Below are positions 6,651 through 12,943 of a stretch of 12,950 nt of DNA, one piece after another. Location: assembly GCA_964436815.1 (NCBI GenBank), contig CAYTER010000052.1, positions 1 through 12,950 on the forward strand. The letters run 5' to 3'. The notes under the pieces are model-generated. The model saw nothing but the letters and a program-made list of their open reading frames with translations, did no database searches and was not told the DNA's origin. This DNA is from UBA993 sp964436815. Lineage in GTDB: Bacteria; Bacillota; Dethiobacteria; DTU022. A program made the translations under genes and the position numbers. Position 1 is the first letter of the stretch; each line of letters starts with the position of its first letter.

Positions 6651-7343
6651 GTGTATCTCTATTTAGTGGAATCCAGCTATATCTTTTCAATAGAGCTGCA
6701 AAAAATGATCAACCAAATGCTGCCACTGGAAGACTTCGTTTACTGCTATTCAACTGCTACTTTCTTAAAGTTAACTGAAAAAACGAACCCTGAATTTGTG
6801 ATTATTGATCTGGATCTTGCCGGAGACAACAGAGCTGATTTACTTTATACTTTGCATGAAGTACGACCTGCAACTTATGTTCTTGCATTGGCTGGTAATG
6901 ACCTCCATGACTATCTTTTCCATTATATCGAAAAAGGTTTAATTGATGACTATCTGGTTAAACCGGTTACTGGAGATGATTTGGTGGCCAGAATATTGAT
7001 AGCAAGCCGGATAAAAAGTATTAAAAAAAATAAATTCAAGGCAACAGAGATAGCAGACCAGCAGATCGATGAAAATGATTTATTCAATCCTCCTATGCTG
7101 GATGAATATTTACCAGGTTCTCATAACGAAAATACTGCCGATTTTCCAGGTAACGAGTTCAATATCATCGGCGATCTTGCGGATTTCGAAAACATAGGAA
7201 AAGAAGCTGAAGTTCTTCAGGATGACGAAGAACTTTTCGGTATGAAAGAGCGTGAACGTGCTGCCGGTTCAAGTACCTTTGAGGAGTTATTTGGAATGAC
7301 CGGAGCACGTGATCGAAAGAAGGGGCGCTCGCTAGAAAAATAA
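6651..7343 (+). CDS. Paralogue B: stand-alone receiver-like protein with acidic tail, no peptidase domain
   Basis: A 230-aa predicted soluble protein related to the cytosolic parts of paralogues A and C. Residues 1-120 are receiver-like: YLYLVESSYI (Glu7 at the acidic site), NPEFVIIDLD with Asp53 at the phospho-acceptor position, and DDYLVKPV with Lys104. The rest is acidic and ends with residues 191-230 (DDEELFGMKERERAAGSSTF, then EELFG and a basic end), which closely match the segment just before the Lys-rich and membrane region of paralogue A. No transmembrane segment or output domain is present, so it may compete with or bridge the other two. The GTG start aligns with A and C; its ribosome binding site (GGGG, 6637-6640) is weak and far. 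It has its own promoter and lies between two terminators. It could be called an orphan response regulator, but phosphorylation is unproven. Confidence 0.8.
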   Translation: MYLYLVESSYIFSIELQKMINQMLPLEDFVYCYSTATFLKLTEKTNPEFVIIDLDLAGDNRADLLYTLHEVRPATYVLALAGNDLHDYLFHYIEKGLIDDYLVKPVTGDDLVARILIASRIKSIKKNKFKATEIADQQIDENDLFNPPMLDEYLPGSHNENTADFPGNEFNIIGDLADFENIGKEAEVLQDDEELFGMKERERAAGSSTFEELFGMTGARDRKKGRSLEK

Positions 7344-7382
7344 GACAATATGTTTTTAAACCGGGCAGCTGTTCAACATTTA

Positions 7383-7410
7383 TCTCTCGGATCGAGGGAT
7401 TTTTTATTTT
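7383..7410 (+). terminator. Rho-independent terminator after paralogue B
   Basis: TCTCTCG (7383-7389) pairs with CGAGGGA (7393-7399, one G-T pair) around GAT, followed by a T-rich run. The ATCGAGGGA-then-T-run core is shared with the terminator after paralogue A, indicating that this spacer was duplicated along with the gene. Confidence 0.75.
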
Positions 7411-7429
7411 ACAGGGAAAAAATGTTATC

Positions 7430-7462
7430 GGGTGGAATTTTATGAATAGTATCTGTTATAAT
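7430..7462 (+). promoter_or_regulatory. Extended -10 promoter of paralogue C
   Basis: TG at 7454-7455, one base, then TATAAT at 7457-7462. It is homologous base by base to the promoter of paralogue B. An in-frame ATG at 7442 lies inside this promoter, so translation cannot sensibly start there. Confidence 0.75.
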
Positions 7463-7495
7463 GTGAAAAACCGGGTTCTGTTAGGAGGATGTCAG

Positions 7496-9184
7496 GTGTA
7501 TCTTTTTTTAGTTGACTCCAGTTACATCTCGTCTGAACAGCTGCAAAAAATGATCGGACAGGTGCTGCCCGAAGAAGATGTCGTAAACTGTTTTACGGCC
7601 GCTACTCTTTTAAGCATTTCGGAAAAGCTTAACCCCGATCTGGTGATAATCGATTTTGAACTTGTCGAAGATCAAAAAATTGACATGATTGAAACCCTGC
7701 GCAAAAAAAACCCTGATACTTATGTACTGGCCCTTATTGATCAAGATTACTATGATAATTTATACCAGGCTATTGAAAAAGGGTTGATTGATGATTACAT
7801 GGTTAAACCGGTTTCAGAAGAGGAATTTGCCGCAAGAATTCTGATTACTACCAGGAGGAGAAAGAGCAACAGAACTTTTTCTGTCCCAGAAGCATTGCCT
7901 GAACAGGAAATTGCTGAAACTGCTTCTATCGACACTCCTTATGTTCTGGATGACTCAGAATTTATGATTTACGAAGAAACGGACAAACCTGAGGAAACAA
8001 GCGAACCAGATCTTATCGCTGAACCTGAAGATCTAAAAGCAGATGATCTTGATTTTTTCAAACCACTGTCAGCAGATCAATACCTGCATCGACCGGAAAA
8101 ATTTGATGTCGATGAGGCTGCCATTAATAATCAGGAATTGCAGTTTCCTGAACAACCTGATTTTGAAGTAGATGCCGGTGACCTGTCCGAACAGGATGAG
8201 GTTCTGGAGGATATTTTCGATGATGAACTTGGCTTTTCAGAAATTGATAAAACCATTGATGATCATGCGCAAACAGGAAAGATCGATCTGCCTAAAGATA
8301 ATAAAGAACTTGGTGAAGAGTATTTCAACGATCTGTTTCTCGAGCAATATGAAGAAGAAGAAAAAGCAGATCCAGCTGATCAATCTACGATTGTTCCTCC
8401 GGCTGCCGCTTTTAAAAGCTTTGAAGAGCCAGATAGCGATTTGAACCTATCCATTAAAGAATTTATGCCGGGCGAATCGGCTGACCAGTACTTGCTTGAT
8501 AAAGAGCTGGAGCAGGATATCAGTTTTGATGAAGATATGCTGGATCGTTTTCTTGGTGATGAAGATGACGATGATGAGGATTTTGAGCTGGATGAAGAGC
8601 GTTCCGCCGGGTCAGGTGTTTTTTCTGTTTTAATAAATATCGTCTTGGCGATCCTGCTTTTCATGATGGCTTCCCTATCGTTTTTCCTCATTCATAGCAG
8701 GGTGGCTGACAGCCCCCCCAGTATTTCTATTTTCAGTCTTCATGTCATGCAGGATAATGATCTTGACGCTGATGCAAACCCCGGTAGCTTGGCGGTGGTT
8801 AGAGAAGCTGATGCCCTGGAGGTATCCCTGGGTGATATTATTAATTACCGGACTGAAATCAGCCCTAATGACACAGCTACCAAACGCGTAGTTGAGGTTA
8901 GCCGCGAGGAAGGTTTGCAGTTTATCGTTCGAGGAGATGGATCCGGCGACAGCCAAACAGTTACAGTTCCGGCTGATAATGTTCTGGGGAAAGTTCTCTT
9001 TTCAATACCATACTACGGGTACCTGGTTGATTATGTGCAAACCAGCCTGGGTTTAATCCTGCTGATATTTGTTCCCGGTGTGATTATTATTGTTTACCAG
9101 ATCATAAAAATTGCCAAGCACCTTTCCAGTGGCCGTAAATCCGGTAAAAAAAGATTTGACCGTGAGATAACTGAAGAAGAATAA
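7496..9184 (+). CDS. Paralogue C: receiver-like domain fused to a degenerate (catalytically dead) SipW-type signal peptidase
   Basis: A 562-aa membrane protein with the same layout as paralogue A. The receiver-like domain (1-120) has Asp7, Asp53 in NPDLVIIDFE and Lys104. A strongly acidic linker follows (about 125-370, with an Asp/Glu run before the membrane), then a helix (about 377-399), an extracytoplasmic peptidase-like domain and a second helix (517-536) with a basic tail. Aligning LHVMQDNDLDADANPGSL with IYVVQSGSMSPAFDTGSL of A puts Asp422 where the nucleophilic Ser should be. ATKRV against TTHRV puts Lys463 where His should be. The RGD (Asp481) and the IPYYGY segment are kept. It should therefore fold but not cleave, and may be a scaffold, substrate-holding or regulatory subunit for A. 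The start is GTG 7496, seven bases after AGGAGG at 7483-7488-type spacing; the upstream ATG at 7442 lies in the promoter. Confidence 0.87.
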   Translation: MYLFLVDSSYISSEQLQKMIGQVLPEEDVVNCFTAATLLSISEKLNPDLVIIDFELVEDQKIDMIETLRKKNPDTYVLALIDQDYYDNLYQAIEKGLIDDYMVKPVSEEEFAARILITTRRRKSNRTFSVPEALPEQEIAETASIDTPYVLDDSEFMIYEETDKPEETSEPDLIAEPEDLKADDLDFFKPLSADQYLHRPEKFDVDEAAINNQELQFPEQPDFEVDAGDLSEQDEVLEDIFDDELGFSEIDKTIDDHAQTGKIDLPKDNKELGEEYFNDLFLEQYEEEEKADPADQSTIVPPAAAFKSFEEPDSDLNLSIKEFMPGESADQYLLDKELEQDISFDEDMLDRFLGDEDDDDEDFELDEERSAGSGVFSVLINIVLAILLFMMASLSFFLIHSRVADSPPSISIFSLHVMQDNDLDADANPGSLAVVREADALEVSLGDIINYRTEISPNDTATKRVVEVSREEGLQFIVRGDGSGDSQTVTVPADNVLGKVLFSIPYYGYLVDYVQTSLGLILLIFVPGVIIIVYQIIKIAKHLSSGRKSGKKRFDREITEEE

Positions 9185-9190
9185 ATAAAC

Positions 9191-9231
9191 AGCTCCCCTT
9201 TCCCGCCATCAGGGATCGGGGAGCTTTATTT
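9191..9231. terminator. Bidirectional terminator between convergent genes
   Basis: AGCTCCCC (9191-9198) pairs with GGGGAGCT (9218-9225), followed by TTATTTAA on the + strand and by GTTTATTTATT on the - strand. It sits between the stop of paralogue C and that of the acyl-CoA dehydrogenase, so it can serve both. Confidence 0.85.
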
Positions 9232-9233
9232 AA

Positions 9234-10373
9234 TCAGCAGCCTAACTGACGGGCTATTACCAACCTTTGAACTTCAGAAGTGCCTTCGCCTATTTCCATC
9301 AGTTTGGCATCACGCAGGTATCTTTCAACCGGGTATTCTTTTGTATATCCGTAGCCTCCGAAAATCTGAATCGCTTCAAGGGCTGCTGCCACGGCTGTTT
9401 CCGATGCAAAAAGTTTAGCCATTGCCGACTCACGGGTAAAAGGTATACCCTGATCTTTCAGCCAGGCCGCGCGATAAACTGCCATCCTGGCCAACTCTAT
9501 GCGTGTGGCCATATCAGCCAGTTTAAACTGGATAGCCTGGAATTTTGAAATTGGTTGGCCAAACTGCCTGCGCTCCCTGGCATAGGCCAGGGCGGCATCA
9601 AGCGAGGCCTGCGCAATGCCGACAGAAAGTGCGCCGATACTGATCCGTCCGCCATCAAGTACTTTCATAAATTGCTTAAACCCTTCACCGCGCTTGCCGA
9701 GTAAATGATCTGCGGGAATATGTACATCTTCCATGACGATTTCAGCTGTATCAGAAGCTTTTAAACCCAGTTTGTCATAAGGGGCGGCCACCGAAAAGCC
9801 TGATGTAGCAGTGGGAACAATGAATGAACTGATTCCCCTTGTACCCTGCCCCGGTTCAGTAACGGCAGTAATTATTGCCATCCCGGCGTGGGTGGCATTG
9901 GTTATAAAGCATTTCGTCCCGTTAATAACCCACTGATCATCTTTCAAAACAGCGCTTGTCTTAGTGCCTCCCGCATCCGATCCGGCATCTGGTTCAGTCA
10001 AGCCAAAAGCGGCAAGCATTTCACCCCGGGCGCAGGGAGGGACCCATTTCCTTTTTTGTTCTTCTGTGCCAAATAAGTATACCGGTCCGGTTCCGATTGA
10101 GCAGTGAGCGGCATAAGTGATTCCGGTTGAAGCGCAGGCTTTTGAAATCTCTTCGACCGCTATTGCATAAGCCAGATAGCCATCACCGGTTCCACCGTAT
10201 TCTTCGCTGAACGGCAGGGCGAATAGATCAAGATCTGCCATCTTCTTGATGATTTCATGAGGGAATCGTCCTTCCCGGTCGAGGTCGGCCGCGATCGGTG
10301 CCAACTCCTTTTGGGTAAACTCATTGACCATCTGACGGATCATTTCCTGGCTCTCGTTGAGAGCAAAATCCAT
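9234..10373 (-). CDS. Acyl-CoA dehydrogenase, short-chain/butyryl-CoA type
   Basis: A 379-aa flavoprotein of normal family length that catalyses alpha,beta-dehydrogenation of an acyl-CoA, with electrons passed to an electron-transfer flavoprotein. GLTEPDAGSDAGG matches the first family signature and WVINGTKCFITN the FAD region. ARERRQFGQPISKFQAIQFK and QIFGGYGYTKEYPVERYLRD (second signature) follow, with the catalytic base Glu363 in GEGTSEVQR, the position used in short/medium-chain enzymes. The exact substrate (butyryl-, branched-chain or glutaryl-derived) cannot be read from sequence. The start is the ATG at 10373, eight bases after AGGAG; a GTG three codons earlier overlaps that ribosome binding site and is rejected. 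It is a single-gene unit: no ETF genes, thiolase or crotonase adjoin it in the window. It diverges from a PhzF-family gene across a region with repeated AATGGTTA boxes. Confidence 0.93.
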   Translation of the reverse strand: MDFALNESQEMIRQMVNEFTQKELAPIAADLDREGRFPHEIIKKMADLDLFALPFSEEYGGTGDGYLAYAIAVEEISKACASTGITYAAHCSIGTGPVYLFGTEEQKRKWVPPCARGEMLAAFGLTEPDAGSDAGGTKTSAVLKDDQWVINGTKCFITNATHAGMAIITAVTEPGQGTRGISSFIVPTATSGFSVAAPYDKLGLKASDTAEIVMEDVHIPADHLLGKRGEGFKQFMKVLDGGRISIGALSVGIAQASLDAALAYARERRQFGQPISKFQAIQFKLADMATRIELARMAVYRAAWLKDQGIPFTRESAMAKLFASETAVAAALEAIQIFGGYGYTKEYPVERYLRDAKLMEIGEGTSEVQRLVIARQLGC

Positions 10374-10426
10374 TATTACCACTCCTTTTATCCCGATCGT
10401 ACGGATTTATTGTATATTTATACCTT

Positions 10427-10449
10427 TAACCATTATACAGCAATGGTTA
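10427..10449. promoter_or_regulatory. Inverted repeat TAACCATT-N7-AATGGTTA, probable operator
   Basis: Perfect 8-bp arms (10427-10434 and 10442-10449). The repeat covers a TATAAT on the - strand (complement of 10432-10437), the likely -10 of the acyl-CoA dehydrogenase gene. Symmetry and position suggest a dimeric repressor site; the regulator is not in the window. Confidence 0.6.
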
Positions 10450-10476
10450 GCTCTACGATAACAAAAAGTACTGCTA

Positions 10477-10505
10477 TTGATATGGCGGGTAATAATGGTT
10501 AAGAT
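10477..10505 (+). promoter_or_regulatory. Candidate promoter of the PhzF-family gene overlapping a third AATGGTTA box
   Basis: TTGATA (10477-10482), 17 bases, TAAGAT (10500-10505). A third AATGGTTA (10494-10501), in the same orientation as the right arm of the inverted repeat, overlaps its -10. This suggests shared control of the two divergent genes. Confidence 0.5.
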
Positions 10506-10573
10506 CTACTCGTAACAGAGAAACTTAAATCAAAAAGCGTGTTAACAAGCGCTGGTATAAAGGAGTGAAAATA

Positions 10574-11461
10574 TTGGGTTACCCCCTGTACCTATTGGAT
10601 GTGTTCGCCGAAATGAAGTATGCCGGCAACCAATTGGCGGTTGTCAGGAACGCCGAAGGTCTTTCAGCAACTGATATGCAAAATATTGCCAGGGAGATGA
10701 ACTACTCAGAAACCACCTTTATTCTTTCTGACCGGGAGAAGAATGGCGGTTATGATGTGAGAATCTTCTCGCTGGACGAAGAACTGCCCTTTGCCGGCCA
10801 TCCGACCCTGGGCACAGCTTTTATCATTCAGCAATATCTGATTGGCAGTGAAGTTCGGGAAGTCAGGCTGAACCTGGCTGTCGGGCAGATTCCCGTAACC
10901 TTCAAGTATATAAATGGTCGACCCGAAGTGTTGTGGATGAAGCAGATTGCCCCAAGTTTTGGCGACCAGTTTGAAGCTTCCGCGGTCGCTGCAGCTTTAA
11001 ATCTTGAAGAATCGATGATTGACAAACGTTTTCCCATTCAGGAAGTTTCAACCGGGTTGCCCTTTATTATTGTGCCCCTGATCAGCCTCGAAGCTGTAAA
11101 GGCCTGCCGCATCGATCGGGTCGGTTATCTTAAACTGGTTGATCAGGCAGGAGCAAAGTCAGTATTCGTTTTCTGTCCGGAGACATATCAACCTGCCAAC
11201 CAGTTAAACGCCAGGATGTTTGATGATTACCACGGCATTGCTGAAGATCCGGCTACCGGCAGCGCAAACGGATGCCTGGCTGCTTACCTGGTAAAACATC
11301 GCTTTTTTGGCAAATCTGAAATTGATCTACGGGTTGAACAGGGCTACGAAATTGGCCGCCCTTCAATCCTAATGCTTAAGGCCGCATTACAGGGGGATAA
11401 TCAAATCTCAGTTGAAGTAGGCGGCAAAGTATTCCTGGTCGCCACCGGAGAGCTAGTCTAA
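10574..11461 (+). CDS. PhzF-family isomerase-like protein
   Basis: A 295-aa cytosolic protein of the PhzF (phenazine biosynthesis-like) family, with the diaminopimelate-epimerase fold in two halves. Seen: YLLDVFAEMKYAGNQLAVV at the N-terminus, NYSETTFIL with Glu46 equivalent to the catalytic Glu of PhzF, ELPFAGHPTLGTA, and DPATGSANGCLAAYL in the second half. Length fits the family. No other phenazine gene is present, so this is one of the many PhzF homologues of unknown substrate rather than evidence for phenazine synthesis. The start is the TTG at 10574, eight bases after AGGAG; the GTG at 10565 overlaps that ribosome binding site and would add three residues before the usual PhzF start. It is monocistronic and ends before the C/G-rich repeat block. 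Confidence 0.88.
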   Translation: MGYPLYLLDVFAEMKYAGNQLAVVRNAEGLSATDMQNIAREMNYSETTFILSDREKNGGYDVRIFSLDEELPFAGHPTLGTAFIIQQYLIGSEVREVRLNLAVGQIPVTFKYINGRPEVLWMKQIAPSFGDQFEASAVAAALNLEESMIDKRFPIQEVSTGLPFIIVPLISLEAVKACRIDRVGYLKLVDQAGAKSVFVFCPETYQPANQLNARMFDDYHGIAEDPATGSANGCLAAYLVKHRFFGKSEIDLRVEQGYEIGRPSILMLKAALQGDNQISVEVGGKVFLVATGELV

Positions 11462-11529
11462 TAACCTCTTATTAAAAGCTATGCAGATACTCTCTACTAC
11501 TGAATAGGCAAACTGCTGCTTGGTAAAGT

Positions 11530-11710
11530 ATAAAATCCCCCTCCCCTGCGGGAGAGGAAAGACACCAATAACTCCTTCCCCCGTGGGAGAGGAAGGACAC
11601 CCAAAACTCCCTCCCCCTTGAGGGGAAGGATACCCAAAACTCCCTCCCCCTTGAGGGGAAGGATACCCAAAACTCCCTCCCCCTTGAGGGGGGAGGGTCG
11701 GGGTGGGGGT
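11530..11710. repeat. Tandem C/G-rich palindromic repeats (about five units) in a convergent intergenic region
   Basis: Units read AAAACTCCCTCCCCC-TTGA-GGGGAAGGATACCC. The three best copies begin at 11603, 11636 and 11669 with an exact 33-base period; two diverged copies precede them (near 11532 and 11567). Each folds into a hairpin such as CCTCCCCCTTGAGGGGAAGG. The last unit extends into GGGGGGAGGGTCGGGGTGGGGG (11688-11709), four G-runs with very short loops. The block lies between the stops of two convergent genes and is the only candidate terminator for either. It resembles dispersed REP-like intergenic palindromes; whether other copies exist in the genome is not visible here. The 11462-11529 part holds nothing recognisable. 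Confidence 0.85.
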
Positions 11711-11723
11711 GTAATATTCCCAG

Positions 11724-12773
11724 TTAAAGTTCTCTTACTACCAAATCGCCCACTTCCGCAGTACTATAGCCCATCTGCCCGGCATTAAGCGACTTTAATT
11801 TTTCATTGCAAACCTTAGCCACTGCTTCTTCGATCCGAATAGCTGCTTCCGCTTCTCCCAGGTGATCAAGCATCATTGCCCCGGCACAGATTGATGCCAG
11901 GGGGTTGATTACCCCCAGGCCGGTATATTTGGGAGCTGATCCACCAATCGGTTCAAACATCGATACCCGTCCGGGGTTAATATTCCCTCCGGCGGCGATG
12001 CCCATTCCGCCCTGGATCATTGCGCCCAAATCGGTTATGATATCGCCGAAAATGTTATCAGTTACAATTACATCAAACCATTCAGGATTCTTTACCATCC
12101 ACATACAGATCGCATCGATATGCGCGTAATCTTTTTTAACTTCCGGATATTCGGGGCCAACCTCATTAAAAGTTCTTTCCCAAAGATCAAAAGCATAAGT
12201 GAGCACATTAGTTTTACCACAAAGAGTCAGTTTTTTGCGTTTTCTTTTATCCCGGCAGTATTCAAAGGCATAGCGTAAACAGCGCTCAACGCCCATTCGG
12301 GTATTGATTGATTCCTGGACGGCTACCTCGTAGGCAGTGCCCTTTCTCAGAAAACCGCCGGCTCCGCAGTATAGTCCCTCAGTATTTTCACGCACTACTA
12401 CAAAATCAATATCTTCGGGGCCTTTGTCTTTGAGCGGTGTATTCACTCCCGGAAACAGTTTCACTGGCCGTAAATTTATATAGAGGTCAAGATCGAAACG
12501 CAGCCTCAGCAGCAGGCCTTTTTCAAGAATCCCCGGCTTAACATCAGGGTGTCCGATTGCTCCTAAAAAAATTGCATCAAATAGTTTAAGCTCTTCAAGA
12601 ACACTTTCCGGTAAAATTTCTCCACTGCGCAGGTAACGCTCTCCGCCCAGGTCATAATCAATTGTTTCAAGCTTAAACCCAAACTTGCTAGCTGCTGCTT
12701 TAAGAACTTTTAAACCTTCTGTTACCTGTTCCAGGCCGGTCCCGTCTCCAGGCAGTACTGCGATTTTATACAT
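11724..12773 (-). CDS. leuB: 3-isopropylmalate dehydrogenase family enzyme (beta-decarboxylating dehydrogenase)
   Basis: A 349-aa NAD(P)-dependent beta-decarboxylating dehydrogenase; in leucine synthesis it oxidises 3-isopropylmalate to 2-oxoisocaproate plus CO2. The active-site set is complete: Arg92, Arg102 and Arg128 for substrate carboxylates, Tyr135 in TEGLYCG, Lys187 in GKTNV, and metal ligands Asp220, Asp244 and Asp248 (DNIFGDIITD). The nucleotide loop reads EPIGGSAPKYTG, with Gly where most family members have His in HGSAP. ILEKGLLLRLRFDLDLYINL is leucine-rich like 3-isopropylmalate enzymes rather than isocitrate enzymes. No leuA, leuC or leuD adjoins it, so tartrate, isocitrate or homoisocitrate as substrate cannot be excluded. 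The start is the ATG at 12773, seven bases after GGAGG; a longer form from 12815 lacks such support. Confidence 0.85.
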   Translation of the reverse strand: MYKIAVLPGDGTGLEQVTEGLKVLKAAASKFGFKLETIDYDLGGERYLRSGEILPESVLEELKLFDAIFLGAIGHPDVKPGILEKGLLLRLRFDLDLYINLRPVKLFPGVNTPLKDKGPEDIDFVVVRENTEGLYCGAGGFLRKGTAYEVAVQESINTRMGVERCLRYAFEYCRDKRKRKKLTLCGKTNVLTYAFDLWERTFNEVGPEYPEVKKDYAHIDAICMWMVKNPEWFDVIVTDNIFGDIITDLGAMIQGGMGIAAGGNINPGRVSMFEPIGGSAPKYTGLGVINPLASICAGAMMLDHLGEAEAAIRIEEAVAKVCNEKLKSLNAGQMGYSTAEVGDLVVREL

Positions 12774-12828
12774 GAATAATCCTCCGTTCACTAGTTCTAT
12801 CAATCTAGACAGCAAATTATTTCTTTAT

Positions 12829-12857
12829 ATCATAACCTATTCTCTTGGCTTTTTGAA
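12829..12857 (-). promoter_or_regulatory. Candidate promoter of the isopropylmalate-dehydrogenase-family gene
   Basis: Reading the - strand: TTCAAA (complement of 12852-12857), 17 bases, TATGAT (complement of 12829-12834), about 55 bases before the start codon. It matches the sigma-A consensus moderately. Confidence 0.5.
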
Positions 12858-12882
12858 TGATTTGCATCATCAGAAAGGAATA

Positions 12883-12910
12883 AAAATATTGCAGGAAAAA
12901 TATTGCAGGA
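12883..12910. repeat. 14-bp direct repeat upstream of the right-edge promoter
   Basis: AAAATATTGCAGGA occurs twice head-to-tail (12883-12896 and 12897-12910), followed by a degenerate third start (AACATTG) that runs into the -35 box. It could be a regulator-binding direct repeat or a small slippage duplication. Confidence 0.7.
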
Positions 12911-12914
12911 AACA

Positions 12915-12943
12915 TTGACATTAATTATAATTTTATTTATTAT
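12915..12943 (+). promoter_or_regulatory. Strong sigma-A promoter pointing out of the right edge
   Basis: TTGACA (12915-12920), a 17-base spacer and TATTAT (12938-12943). It diverges from the isopropylmalate-dehydrogenase-family gene and should drive a gene beyond the window. Confidence 0.65.

Noticed and set aside
6651..7343. Paralogue B as a truncated pseudogene of A
   Set aside because: It has its own extended -10 promoter, a clean terminator and an end that stops exactly before the membrane region, with no peptidase remnant after the stop; a stand-alone protein is more likely.
8380..8691. Ser-rich minus-strand frame inside paralogue C
   Set aside because: The poly-Ser stretch mirrors the Asp/Glu codons of the sense linker; a shadow only.
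10574..11461. Evidence for phenazine biosynthesis
   Set aside because: PhzF homologues are widespread without the pathway and no other phz gene is in the window.
11530..11710. CRISPR array
   Set aside because: The units are contiguous 33-base palindromes with no unique spacers, and no cas genes are near.
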